Assembly (NCBI GenBank): GCA_018398765.1
Contig: JAHBMJ010001792.1
Span: 1-26,054 of the forward strand
Origin: Chromera velia
Lineage: Eukaryota > Sar > Chromeraceae
DNA: 26,054 nt
Direction of reading: 5' to 3'
The number at the start of each line of letters is the position of its first letter. The first letter of the stretch is position 1. The notes beneath the pieces were generated by a model. The model was not told the DNA's origin, made no database searches, and worked only from the letters and a program-made list of their open reading frames with translations. The translations under genes and the position numbers were made by a program. Below are positions 1 to 11,044 of the stretch, piece by piece.

Positions 1-10
1 CGGCCCCACC

Positions 11-472
11 AGCACCGTCGCTCTTTCGGTATGGGACTTTGAGAGTTTCGTTACCGCCGAAAGAGTCCTCCCGCAAGATACGAAGACACAGCATCAGAAG
101 AACCCCCCTCCGCAGGGACGCCCCCCCACCCCCCCACCCCTGTCTAAAGACCATGACGGTGCCGGTCCCCACGTGCAGTTTTCCTTCTTTTTTTCTTTTT
201 TCTTTTTTTATGTGTTTGAGTTTTCTTGTCTTGTCTTTTTTTCTCTTCTTTGTCTTGAGTGGAAGCAGCAGAGGAGTAGCGTGTGAAACCAGTGATCACG
301 TGAAAGTCTGTCGGGAGGTGGAGAGGCAAGGGGCGCTTAACTCTCACCTTTCGGGCCCCCTGCCCACGTTGTTTGATTGTTGGTGCTGTTCTTTTGTCTT
401 TGTTCTTTCTTTCTTTTTGTCTGTTGTGTTCACGAAGAAAAAGAGGGAAGAGAAGAAGAAACATATAGTCTG
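11..472 (+). repeat. Copy A of a long-range inverted duplication
   Basis: This stretch is repeated in opposite orientation at 17822-18285. The match includes an uninterrupted identical run of more than 100 bases (about 252-367 here); differences elsewhere are substitutions and small indels concentrated in T- and C-rich tracts. Open frames in this copy give the same peptide as the other copy, but conservation is uniform across frames and includes a frameshifting indel near position 45, so it reads as recently duplicated non-coding DNA, not a conserved protein. The other copy lies in an intron of the p47-like gene. Similarity starts about 10 bases inside the window edge, so the left boundary seems to be real. 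Confidence 0.85.
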
Positions 473-590
473 TCTGTCTGTCTGTCTGTCTGCCTGTCTG
501 CCTGTCTGTCTGTCTTTCTGTCTTTTTTTCTTTTTTCTTTCTTTTTTTCTTTCTTTCTTTTTTTCTTTCTTTCTTTCTTTCTCCCTTGTT
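468..590. repeat. TCTG and TTTC microsatellites
   Basis: A (TCTG)n run with TCTGCC variants at about 468-515 is followed by a T-rich (TTTC)n tract to about 590. It begins exactly where similarity between the two copies of the inverted duplication ends, so it may mark or have caused the breakpoint. No coding content. Confidence 0.85.
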
Positions 591-779
591 TTTTTCCCTT
601 CAAAGTTCTTTTTCTTTCTTTGTATGAGTTTGAGTCTTACTTTGATTATTAAGTTTGATAGCGTGAGTAAAGTTTGATTCAGATTTATTTGTATCTTTGC
701 CGCAATTAATGGCCCCTGGGTGTCATTCTAACGCATATGTCTAAGCCAAAATTCAATCAATAAACTAGTTAAGAAGTCT

Positions 780-815
<36 letters not shown>

Positions 816-1368
816 GAATATTTTTTAGAGCTAGTTTTGGAGTAGAAAATGTAAAGTGAAGCTAGTGCACGGCGATACACCAATGTACCTTAAGTGATAA
901 GTAATAAGTTCCGATTTTTTGATTGATTGATCGTGAGTCATGATTTAGACTTTGAATTGAATTAATTGAATTCATAATAAAAATTTAGACGATTTAATGT
1001 ACTAATATATAATTTAACCACAATAATTATACTAACAATTATATCTTATCATGCCAGTGGCTAATTAGTTTTTCTGTTTTAATAGCTTTTAAGTTTTTCC
1101 TTTTAATTTTAAAAAAAAGGAGGATTGCCTAGAGGATTACGTGGCAGATTACATTATATAAGTGTAAACTAAGGATGACTGGCTTTATTTTAGATTATAC
1201 CATCATGGATTTCAAATTTTTCAAAAGTTAAAAAACTGTTTTTGAAACTTGAAATAAACTCTGTCAAGGCTGGTAATAAGGCCAATAACTAAATCAAATG
1301 ATTTTAAACTTATTGTTATTCTTCGTTTCCTGGAGATTGTATTCAAGTTGTAAGTGGAAACTGTTGAA
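591..1368. other. AT-rich intergenic DNA with (TA)15
   Basis: No gene is seen. The stretch holds a perfect TA dinucleotide run at 783-812, many short ATTGA/TTAAT motifs, and A- or T-runs. It lies downstream of the minus-strand dynein assembly factor gene, whose stop codon is at 1371-1369, so its right end probably includes that gene's 3' UTR and polyadenylation region. Confidence 0.6.
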
Positions 1369-4300
1369 TTAGTTGAGTATGTGGGACGACACCTCAACAA
1401 GACTGTCCACTTGTGCGGGAGAGGGGACCGCAGTCTTCTTGTGCTCAGCTTCCGCTTTTTCCTCTCTCTGGACCGAAAGCAGCTCCTCGGCAAGCTCTTT
1501 CGCCTCTCTCTCTGCTTCGGCCGCTTTCTCGTCCTTCAGCAGCTGTTTCAATGCCCAGAGCCTGCACTTATTCGGCAACAAATCGCATGTGCAACTAGGG
1601 TAACAGACTCGGACTTTCGGTGGTGTATGTGCAGGAGGAAAAAACGAGCACATCCGGACAAGAAGAGAAGATTTTGGAAGAGAAAGAAGCTTAGAGCGAC
1701 GGCTTTCGACTGACCAACCAGAAACCAGAAGAAAAGGAAAAATAAACACAGGGACCCAGGGGGGACACGCTTGAATGGCAAAGAGTGAGGGAGGGAATGC
1801 GGACCAGTCCAAGTCAACCCAGCCCCCTTACATGCACTCACTGACTTTCTCTGAGAAGCAGCTGCCATCATCTTCAGAGGCCCTGTAGCGAGTGCCCCTC
1901 CCTGGAGTTCCCTCAGAGCTTGGCCGTGCTCTATCGCCTGCATACATGCATGCACGGAGAAAGGTGGCTGAAGGTTGGAAGGAAGTATGTGGGCTTCTGG
2001 AGAAAGGAAGGGGGATGGGGGAGAAGGCTGGAAGGCAGAAGCAAACTTGGAAGGAAAAAAGAAACCGGAGGAGGAAGGAAATAAATGGACAGCGAGATGG
2101 AAACGAGGAGCCTGAATGAGAGGAAAGAGGGAGAACGAGAAATGGGCACTTGTCGGAAAGGAACACTGTGGAGTAAGAAGAGTGCAGTCCCCGCGTGCCT
2201 TTCTGTAAGGATTTCATTTGCGCTACCTCATTCTTGTGATATAACTTGCAGTGCCTTCAAGCAGGCTGTCCGAGGTATTCATGACAGTGAAGTGCATCAT
2301 GTCAAAGACAGAAAGAAAGAAGCAAGATACACAAACAAACATAGATGGAAGGAAGGCGCCCTTGTCCTGTCCCGCTAGGAAAGCAAAGGAGATGTTCTGT
2401 CTGTCTGTCTTCCTTCCCTTCCCTCACTCCCTTGAGACCCCTTCCGTTCGTCTCTTTCTCTCACTCTCTTACTCCTTCCACCACGATGTGTGTCAGACCG
2501 TGTGAGGGCACGTGTGTCTGTCTGTGTCTGGATGCTTGTCAAGGCTCTTTCTCTAGGTCAAAGCACTATCGGACTGACGAGGTTTGCTTTCGCAACACAT
2601 CCCTGCAGCCTTCCTGTCTTCTGACAGCATAGGGATGCGTTCGCGTGCGCACGAAGGCTGAGGCTCCGGAGCGTTGCAGCCACCTCCCTCGTTTCCTTCT
2701 CAACCTCCACATTTCCCCCCGCAGCTGCAGCCCCACGACGCAACACAGCACTTCTGCGTGCTGCTTCTGTACGTCTGCTGGCTGCCTCCAGAAGAACGAG
2801 GGCGCCCTCAAAGTCCGGAGGGGTGCGTGTCAGACTTGCAGAGGCTGCGGCAAGAACTTCAGAGATCCGCGAAGCTGTGTCCTTAAGGATTTCCGTCTCT
2901 TTGCCGACTCGGTCAGTCCCCTCTTCCGTCTCACCGTCCGAGTCCTCGCTGTCCCCCTCATCCTCGTCTTGTTTCTTCTCCACATTTCTACTCCCCTCTG
3001 TGGAGCCAACAGAGGTCACCGGAACTTCCGGCAGACTTTCAGACGAGGAAGGTTTCCCTACACCCGCAAGAGAGTCTTCCGATTTCGGCAACCCCCCCAA
3101 AGCCGCGGCGTCGACCACTCTGTCCCTCAAACTCCGGGCACTGGGGTTCACGGGCTCTAGCGTCAGGGCCCTCTGCAGGCAGCCATACACAGAATCACAA
3201 TACTTCTGCTTAAGAAGGAATCTGTCTCCCATGCAGTCGTCTTCTCTTCACTAAGCGAAGGAAATTCCGCAAAGGACGAAGACCAAAATTCCATTTGATG
3301 ATGGAGAAAGTCCTGACAGAGTGTTTAAAAAGAAAAAACAAACGAAAGAAATCCAGAGAGCGGTATCTTCTGTCCTAATATCTTCATTCATCCACTGCCT
3401 GCCTGCCTGCCTGACCCTGGCCTCTTCCAGCGCTTCCGGCAGCCGTCCATCAGTCTCCAATGCCGTGCCTCTCCGCATCCGCACCCGAAACTCCAATTTC
3501 CTCCAGGGACGCACCAGAGGATGAGAGGCCGAGGGCTCCGCAAAGCCCTTTCCGCCCTTCGCAACTTCGCTTTTCGGATCAGCGTTCCCTTCGTCATCCT
3601 TCTTCTTTTGCTGTGGGTCCTCATCCTCGACTGCGGCCTTGACCCCTGCGGCTGCGTGCTGCAGGTAGTGGAATGCCGGGGCCCTCCCGGGGCAGAAGGG
3701 GAGATTCCATTTGGAGAGGAGAGAGAGGGTCCGGTCTGAGGTCGCCAGACCCTCCTCTGTCTCTCCCGCCTGCACGAAAAGGAAAAAGGAAAAAACGCAG
3801 CGCCGAAACAGAGAAGGTCAAAGAAGGGCTACACGGACATCTTCGATGGTGAGCTTTTCATTTTCATTCCTCCAAACTTGAAACAATCAGGGTCCTCGGG
3901 GTGCGTGCGTCGATGGAAGAAAGAAAGAAAAAGAGCAACCGCACACGAAAGCTCAATGGAGTCCTTTTGGGATTTCAAGAACCGAGCGAAAGAGAGCGAG
4001 TGAGCTTATCGGAGCCTGCAGACTTCAAGAGGAGTATTCCTCCTTCAAGCGTCTGTTACTCAACACCGCCTCATCTCATTCCTTCTCATCCCGTCCCAAG
4101 CAAGTGGCTGCACGGACACTCCCCAAAACCAGAGATGAATGAACAACTCCCGCAAAGCTTCAACCACCGCGTCGCTAGACACGTGGGGAAGCCTCGAAAG
4201 AGCTGAGCATACACCGCTGGCCAGCGGAACGACCGAGAACAGAGACATGCGAGGGAAGGATGGACGGACAGATGGACGGACAGAGAGGCCAAAGAAGACG

Positions 4301-5337
4301 ATCGATCCGCAGGAGTTACACAGATAGGGATCACCGGCTTTCGCATTCCTCGAAAGGAACAAGCACTTCTTCTTTGGGACTCGGATCACTCACTCACTCT
4401 CTCTTTCTCTTTTCCTTATCGCTTCTCCTTTGCCTTCTCATTCTCATTCTCATTCTCTCTCTCTCTCTCTCTCTCCTTTTTTCCCTTTTTCACCGTCTAT
4501 GGGAGTGCCTTGCAAGTACGATGGAGAAAAAAAAACGGCATGGGCAAAAGACAAAATCAAAAAAGCCACAGCACAATTGATTGACGGACACTCTACCGAC
4601 CTCCAACAAAGCGTGTGACAGATTCGCAAGCAGCACAGGATGATCCCCTCCCGTCTGCAGCGCTGCCTTGTAGAACTCAACAGCGCACCCAGCCAGTCGC
4701 TTGGACTCGAGGAGTGCTTGGTCTCTCTCCCCCTGTGCCTTCTCTCTTCTGTCCGCCTCCGACTTGACTCCCAAGGCCTCCTTCAGGAGGGAATCCCCTT
4801 CTTCCTTCAGGGTTTGGGCACCTTGCAGCCTGCATGTGTTCGTGTATCCATTCGTTCATTTATTCGTCGGGGGAGTTTGAAGGGAAGAGGAATGGATGGG
4901 AAGACAACAAAGTCAGCAACGACGCTTCCTCTGTTTGGTCTGTATTGCAATCTGTCTCTGAAAAACAGACAGGTAGACAGGCAGGCATCTCCGTTTCGGA
5001 CACTAGATGGATTCCTGAAAGAAACTGAGAGACAGGGACGGTGGGGGTACAGCTACAGGTACAGGGGAGCTCATGAGCGTCAGAGAAAAGCAGAAAAGTG
5101 CCAAAATAGGAACAGAAATGTATGTAGAGCATCAAGAAAGGAAATCTGCCTGCCAATGCCGCAGAGGGATGTTCACCTTCCTCCCTCATTGTCTCGCAAG
5201 TTCACTGCGTGACCACACAACTGCTGTCCCCTTCCTCTTTGCTCTTCCATCTTTCGTTCTTTTCTGCCCCCCTCTTCTGCTGCTTTTCCCTGACTTTTCC
5301 TCGTCTCTTTTTTTTGCATTTCCCTTCTCTCTTTGCC

Positions 5338-5376
<39 letters not shown>

Positions 5377-7680
5377 CCCTCCATATCTGGCCTGCCATAC
5401 CTCTCCACTGCCTGGAGGTCTCTGAAGGCTTCCGCCGACTCGTCTCCCGATAGGCCTCCCTGGACGTCTGTCGCCTGTCGGAGATTTCTCAGAGACCTTC
5501 AGAACAGAAGAAAGAAAGAGAGAACAGAACAGAGAGAAGAGAAGAGAAGAGAAGAGAAGGACTTTCCTCTTCCAAGTTGATTCTTTCGAAGGCTTCCCAT
5601 GTCTGAAAGGGCACCTTTTCTTTTATTTCTTTCCACACTAGGCACAGACTGAGAGAGAAAATCACAATCAAACCTTTTTGATCCCTTCTGCACAGATCCG
5701 CTCTTCTTGTTTCACGCGGCTTTGCCCCTTTTTTCAGCATCGGACTCCGGACCAGAAAGAACGATGAAGAAAGCAAGGCGCAAAAAGACAGAAGAACGAC
5801 GGCAGGCAGATCAGAGCGGGAAAGAGAAAGAAATAGAAAACACGAGGTGAAGACGAAAGACAACAATCGAACCAGACCCACCCACCTATCAAAGTCACCC
5901 AACCAGAGAAGGACAACGCCTGCACGCCAATGGACCCGTGCCTTCAGTGCGTTGTCCTGCATCCACATGCAGGCACGAGAGGGCATGAGGGGGCTAGAGA
6001 GGGAAAAGGGCCGACGGAAGTGTCATATGGTGCTGATACAATCAATCGAGGAGATATGCAGACAGATAGGCATCCAGGTCAGAATACAGGTAGACATAAA
6101 CAAGCACCAAAGCACTGGAGGGAAATCAAAAGGCAACAAAGAGAGAGTGAAGGAGTCTGTGTGCCTCCCTGCAAATGCCCCCCCCGTTTTCTCTTTTCTT
6201 CCTGCTACTTAATGCTACCGATGCCCACCTCCGGGTCTGCAGGGGGAGCCGGTTTGTTCTTGTCTCCCCTCTGTTTCATCGCGATGATCTCCAAGGCGAA
6301 CTGGATGTCGTTCAGACACTGCACACAGTTAAACATTAGTTGGAGGAGGGAGACATTGTAAGATGCACAAAAATAAGGCAAAAGCCGAAAGTTTGTCGGC
6401 TAGGTCCGATTGCCAAAACGAAACCTTCAAGGCAAATGACTCAATCGACTAGAAAACTTGATAGACCAATCTTCTTCCCTCTCTCCCCCCCCCCCGACCT
6501 CCTCGAAGTCTCCCAAGTGAAGGCGGCATAGGGATCTGTTTGCAAAGCAGGCAGCGTTGGATGCCTTCAGGAGAGCCTCCGAGTAAGCGTTGACGGCACC
6601 CCTGAAGTCCCCCCGAGATGCCAGAGAATCACCCCTGTCTTTCAACCACACAGGGTCATCAGCTCTTCCCTCCTCTCCCCTCCCTGCACCCGCCTTGACG
6701 TCTTTCGGAAGAGGGGGCTCTCTTTCCTTCCCCTCACGTGCGGGAAGATTCGGGTTCTCCCTCTTGGTGAACTTCAACTCCACTCGGCTGTTGCCCTGCA
6801 TAGCCGCTCCTGGCGAACGGCCTGCCCTTCCGGGGGCAACTTCCTTCTCTCCTTTCTCCTTCTTGTCGTCTTCTGTCTTCTTCTGTGCTACGGCTGGTCT
6901 CTTGCTTCTAGGGGGAGGGAAAATCTCTTTGACTGCCGTTTTGTCATCGTCAAAAATCAAATCAGGATCGCTCTCTTCGGATTCAGAGACCTCAGCTGTC
7001 ATGTCTTCTTCGATTTCTGCTTTTTCTCTCCTCTCCACTCGTTGCTCCTCCTCCACCTCCTCCTCTTCAGATCCTTCGGGGATCTTCTTCAGAGTGTTGC
7101 AGGAGGTCTGCCTGGCATTCCATACCTTTGGGGCCTCTGCGTTTTTCCCACCGTAGATGTACTCTTCGGCCGTCCTCCTTTCCACCTCCTTCTGGCCGTC
7201 TATCCATTCCCTGACCTCCCTGTCCAACTTCCATTGGTCGTTCTGGGCCTTGGATATGTTCTCATGCTTCAGACTGCTGCGTCTGCGATCTTTCTCAGCA
7301 GACCACTCGGCCTGCTCTGCTATGGAGGCCTTTCTTCTCTCTGCAATCTCTTGGCGGGATAGCGCGGCAACGGATATGGCGTCGTTTTGGAAGGCAACGT
7401 TGGGCTCGAGCTTGAACCCTCCCCATAGACCCTGGCTGTTTGGATTCTTGGGAATCGACAGCTGTACGATCCCCGCATTGATCTTCACAGTCGTCGCACC
7501 ACTCGAAAAGTCGACATCGCCCCGCAGGTCTGCGTCCCAAAAGTAAGGAGCACTGTTGACTTTCAGGTAGTGCCTGCTGATGAGAACGTCGGCCTTCTTT
7601 GAGGAGATGCCGGGGATCTTCAGAGTGAAGGAGAGGACCGAGGGGGTCTCTGCGAATGTGATCTGTGTTGGCAGGACCAT
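1369..7680 (-). CDS. DNAAF4: DNAAF4/DYX1C1-like dynein assembly factor, CS domain plus extended TPR region
   Basis: Predicted cytosolic co-chaperone that helps preassemble axonemal dynein arms with HSP90/HSP70. Exons on the minus strand: 7680-6499, 6318-6229, 5956-5882, 5474-5401, 4829-4601, 3769-3416, 3172-about 2599, 1937-1832, 1561-1369. Residues 1 to about 85 form a CS (p23-like) domain starting MVLPTQITFAET. A charged linker follows, then a DYX1C1-like segment (RVELKFTKRENPNLP) and a first TPR array from residue 341 (DDPVWLKDRGDSLASRGDF...). Exons 5-9 add two more TPR groups, for example LLANLSHALLEAGETEEGLA and LPEALEEARRALTLEP, plus an acidic linker and a helical tail ending SSHILN. 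Reading phase matches at every junction. The exon 3 donor and exon 7/8 junction are least certain. Total is about 957 residues against about 420 in human. Exons 1-4 are secure; the C-terminal extension is inferred from phase and TPR continuity. Confidence 0.85.
4445..4474. repeat. CT-rich microsatellite in DNAAF4 intron 5
   Basis: ATTCTC units run into a (CT)n tract of about 12 units. It lies between exons 5 and 6 of the dynein assembly factor gene, so its transcript is GA-rich. Confidence 0.85.
5341..5374. repeat. (AC)17 microsatellite in DNAAF4 intron 4
   Basis: A perfect AC run sits 27 bases downstream (in the gene's direction) of the exon 4 donor at 5400. In the transcript it is a GU run. 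GU-rich tracts just after a donor are known splicing-regulator binding sites in animals; any role here is inference. Confidence 0.9.
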
Positions 7681-8249
7681 CTTTGCTTACAGCAGCACGA
7701 AGGAATTTCAATCAAGAAGGCAACTGCAATGAAGAATGCCACCTGGGATTCGTCTCTTGACGTGTTCTGTTGTTGGGACAGATCTCTCTCAAGGGGGATT
7801 CGTTCCGTGGCACTTTTGATGGATTCGGTGGAAATGGTCAGCAGTCAAGTCCCCTTCTACATTGCATCGCTCTGCATGCGCTCTGATTACGAGTACGCTT
7901 GGGACATTTGAGAGTCAAACTGAGACGTGAGTTATTAAATGTTATTAATGTGCGTTCAATGTACTTCTGCAACAGTTGAAAGGTCTTTATGATCGCTCAG
8001 TGTGGTTCAGTCTGAAAGAGGGTGGCGGCGCCAGCGATCGAGTGCGCGGCGGCATGCGGCGGCGCACGATTTGAGGCACGATTATGCCACGATAGCTCAG
8101 ATCGACCCAGAAACTTTTACCTTCACTCGACACCCAAGAGTCTGATCGGTTGATCCTGCGCCGTATAGGGTGTATGTGTATTGCAGTCTCTGTGACCTGT
8201 AGGATCGTTGTGGCTGACTGGAGAAGGCACCAGTTTGTTTGTCTTTTCA
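7681..8249. promoter_or_regulatory. Divergent promoter region between DNAAF4 and the lumenal pentapeptide gene
   Basis: About 570 bases separate the two start codons, which face away from each other, so both promoters must lie here. A GC-rich patch at 8020-8070 contrasts with its surroundings and contains arms GTGCGC (8042-8047) and GCGCAC (8062-8067) around a CGGCGGCATGC core. No TATA box could be assigned with confidence. Confidence 0.5.
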
Positions 8250-11044
8250 ATGCAGTCTGCAAAGGTCTCTTGTACCACCTTTGCTGTGGTGGTGGTGTCT
8301 TGTCTGCTTTCCCCATGTCAAGCATTTCTTGTGAGCCCGCGCCATTTCAAGTTGCGTGTCCCCAGAGCTCTACGGGGAAGTGCTGTGAAAACTTCAGAGC
8401 GGCCGGCCATAGAGGTCCAACTGCAGCGCCAGGAAGATGAACTGGAGGCGCCGTCTCCTACGGGGCCAGAGGAGACGGCTGTCTCCTGTGTCATGAGTGC
8501 AGCGGCTGGAGAATCACGAAGAGAGCAGATCGCGAAGGCCGCCACGGCTGTCTTCGGTCTTGTGCCGTTCCTTCTCTCTGCAGTGGAAGCACAGGCAATC
8601 TCGGGAGGTCGGCAGGACCGGGATGGCAAAGGCGGGGGGGCACTGAAATGTATCCTCCCTCTCTTTAAGGTTTTGGTATTTTTCTTCCTCATTCCTTCAT
8701 TTGTTCCTTCTCTTATGCAGGTGGCAAAGATTATGCTGGAGCGACCATAGCTGGACAGGACTTTTCGGGTTTGTTTTTCGTTTATTTTCTCGCTGAATGG
8801 ATGGAGGGGTTGCCAGGCCGTGTTCTCATTCACTATCCGGACTGGAAAGAAGCTGCAATCATTCTTTTGAAAAGGGCTTCATGTTGAGTTACGTGTGGGT
8901 GTCGCACATGCGAAATGAATACAAAGAAGGGTGGTTGTCTTTCTTTCACGTCGGTCGACTTTGCCCTCAGTCAATTTTTTCCTGCAGGGTACTTGGATTC
9001 TTCTGGTCTGAGCACAGTTTTGTCCGCTTCTCCGTCCCTTCGTCGCGCTGCTCTTTTGTGTGCTTCTGTATGTCACCCGCTCTCTCTCCCTCTCCCTCTC
9101 CCTCTCCCTCTCACACACACAGAGAGAGACAGAGAGGGAGAGAGCGACTAACCTCCTCACTTCTCTGACCATTGAATCTGCCTGTTTTGTCTCTTTGTTT
9201 GCAGGGAAGAGCTACGCAAAAAAAGACTTCTCTGCTTGTCTTGCGGAGGGAACGAATTTCTCCAACTCGAGTGAGTCAGTGGGTAAGCAAGTGAATGGGT
9301 AGGTGGCTTGGTTGGTTAGTGAGAGAGGAATGTGGTTTGTCTGTGGTATTCCGTAACCGCATATAATGGGCGATGGGGCGAGTTTGCAACGTTGTCGGCT
9401 GATAGTTGAGTGGTTGGTTCAGTAGTGGGATTATTTGTAGGGTACGTAAGAGGGGAAGCGAGAAAGTGGGAGGGAATGAAAACATGAGTGAGTGGGAGTG
9501 CTAGTCATGTTAGTGACTCAGGGAAGGAGCAAGCCAGTGAGAGGGTAAGCGGGCGACTGTGCAAGTGCGTGAGTCGGCGAGTAAGTGAGCAACCGAGCGA
9601 CCGAGTGTGTCGGCGAATGAGGGAGTAAATGAAGAAGTGAAATGGGTAAGTGAGGGGCTGAGTGCATGGGTGGGAGTAAGTGAATAGGTGAGGGAGTGCG
9701 CTAGTTGTTCCATAAGTAATTGACAGGTTATAGCGTTTCAAGGTCACCAATGGCCAGTCTCTTCTCGTCCACTCCTGAGCGCTTCATTTGTCCGTCCCCC
9801 CAACCACCTCTCCAGATCTGGTGGGGGCCCGATTCTACAAGGCGTACCTGAGAGACGCAAACTTTGAAGGTCAGTCGACCGTGCAGAGAGAGTGCTGGTC
9901 AAGTCAGACAGGAAGACGGCCAGGGGAGGGAATGGGAAGAGCAGCGAGGGCAACGGCAGCATGGTCACAGAGAGAGAGCCCAAAGCCTGAAACGGCACCG
10001 GGAGTAAGAGAGAAGATGAGCCTCTCGGATGGATAGATGAAAAGTATGCAAAAACATTTTACTCTGTTTGCTTTGTTCGATTTGGTCCGCGCTCTTCCCC
10101 GTTTGTCCGTTTTTTCTTTCTTTCTTTCTTTCTTTTCTTTATTCATTTAATTCTTTCGTTCAATTTTTCCCTTTCTGCTTGCTCCTTTGCTTGTTTGCTT
10201 GTCTCTTCTTTTCTTGCTTGCTTGTTTGCTTGTCTCTTTCTTTCTTGATTGCTTGCTTGCTCGCTCGCTTGCTTGCCCCTTTGCTTGTCTCTTTCTTTCT
10301 TGCTTGCTTGCTCCTTTGCTTGTTTCTTTCTTTTTTTTTTTCTTTTCTTCCTTTTTCGTTCGCTGGTTTGTGCAACGTTCCCTTCGTTCTCTCCTTGATT
10401 CATCCATTCATTCACCCTTGCTATTTTACAGGCTTATGTGCACGTTCGTTTCTTTGCCGGTGGGAACGTTTGTGCATGCAGGTGTGAGTGCTCGGGGTGC
10501 TTCATTTGAACAAGCTGACGTGGGGGGCGTGTCGTTCAAGAATGCCGACGTTTCGGGAGCCTATTTTGCGGCCTCGGAGATCAGCAAAGTGAAGGACATC
10601 GAGGGGGCTGACTTTAGTGAAGCATCGTTGAGGTCGGTGGGTCAGCGGGGTCAGGGGAAGGCGGACAGTGAGCAGTTCAGTCGGCATTTTGAGGACTGCC
10701 CTCTGCATTTTTGAGGCTGTTCATAAGTGTGTGTGTCAGTCTGTGTCGCTCCATGTTCCTTTCCATGCTGTTCGTGTCTATCGAGAGGCATGGAGGTTGT
10801 GTCTCCGAATAGCCGGTCCGTGTCCATTCTGCTGGATGGACGGACTAATTTTGCATCATCGTTTCGGTCTCTAACGATCCCTCCGCATGACTGACCTTCA
10901 GAGAGGAATTCCATTCTGTTGCACACACATGCACGTGCATGCAGACCCGACTACTTAGAGGCGCTGTGTAAAAGACCGGACGCGAAGGGCGTGAACCCGA
11001 AGACCGGAGTTTCCACTCGAGATTCCCTCCTTTGTGGAGACTGA
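8250..11044 (+). CDS. Thylakoid-lumen pentapeptide-repeat protein with tripartite plastid targeting
   Basis: Exons: 8250-8649, 8721-8768, 9205-9270, 9816-9869, 10482-10632, 10945-11044; 272 residues. Residues 1-25 are an ER signal peptide ending SPCQA, followed by Phe26, the aromatic residue diagnostic of red-lineage complex plastids. A basic, Ser/Arg-containing transit-like region follows. Residues 89-116 are a twin-arginine lumen signal: SRREQI, a hydrophobic core, then an AQA cleavage site. The mature part has pentapeptide repeats centred on Phe/Tyr/Leu (KDYAGATIAGQDFSG, ARFYKAYLRDANFEG, ARGASFEQADVGGVSFKNAD). Its C-terminal module (ALCKRPDAKGVNPKTGVSTR, then LLCGD) resembles plant and cyanobacterial lumenal pentapeptide proteins such as the TL17/TL20 type, whose function is not settled. 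It should form a right-handed beta-helix in the lumen. Introns 1-4 are phase 1 and intron 5 is phase 2, with correct phase at every junction. Confidence 0.9.
9084..9146. repeat. CCCTCT / CA / GAGA microsatellite cluster in intron 2
   Basis: A (CCCTCT)n run, a short CA run and a GAGA-rich tract follow each other in the second intron of the lumenal pentapeptide gene. The CT-rich and GA-rich halves are partly complementary and could pair in the transcript. Confidence 0.75.
9280..9700. repeat. Degenerate GTGAGTGGG-like repeats in intron 3
   Basis: Most of intron 3 is a drifting array of short units built on GTGAG, GTAAG and GAGTG, many resembling 5' splice sites. No coding content is seen. Confidence 0.5.
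10098..10365. repeat. Pyrimidine-rich tetranucleotide array in intron 4
   Basis: Interleaved TTTC, GCTT and TTTG units (for example GCTTGCTTGCTC and CTCTTTCTTTCTTG) fill much of the intron before exon 5 of the lumenal pentapeptide gene. Long open frames on both strands here are translations of the repeat and are not genes. Confidence 0.8.

Noticed and set aside
39-677. 212-codon open frame on the plus strand with an apparent match to a frame at 17527-18081
   Set aside because: The shared peptide comes from a recent DNA duplication; the remainder is translated from TCTG/TTTC repeats, and the duplicated copies differ by frameshifting indels.
9280-10400. Possible CRISPR-like or satellite array from the many short repeated words
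   Set aside because: Units have no fixed length or spacer pattern and drift freely; these are degenerate intronic microsatellites in a eukaryotic gene.
10143-10490. Lys/Gln/Ala-rich minus-strand frames and Cys/Leu-rich plus-strand frames
   Set aside because: They are translations of the CTTG/TTTC intronic repeats between two well-supported exons of the pentapeptide gene.
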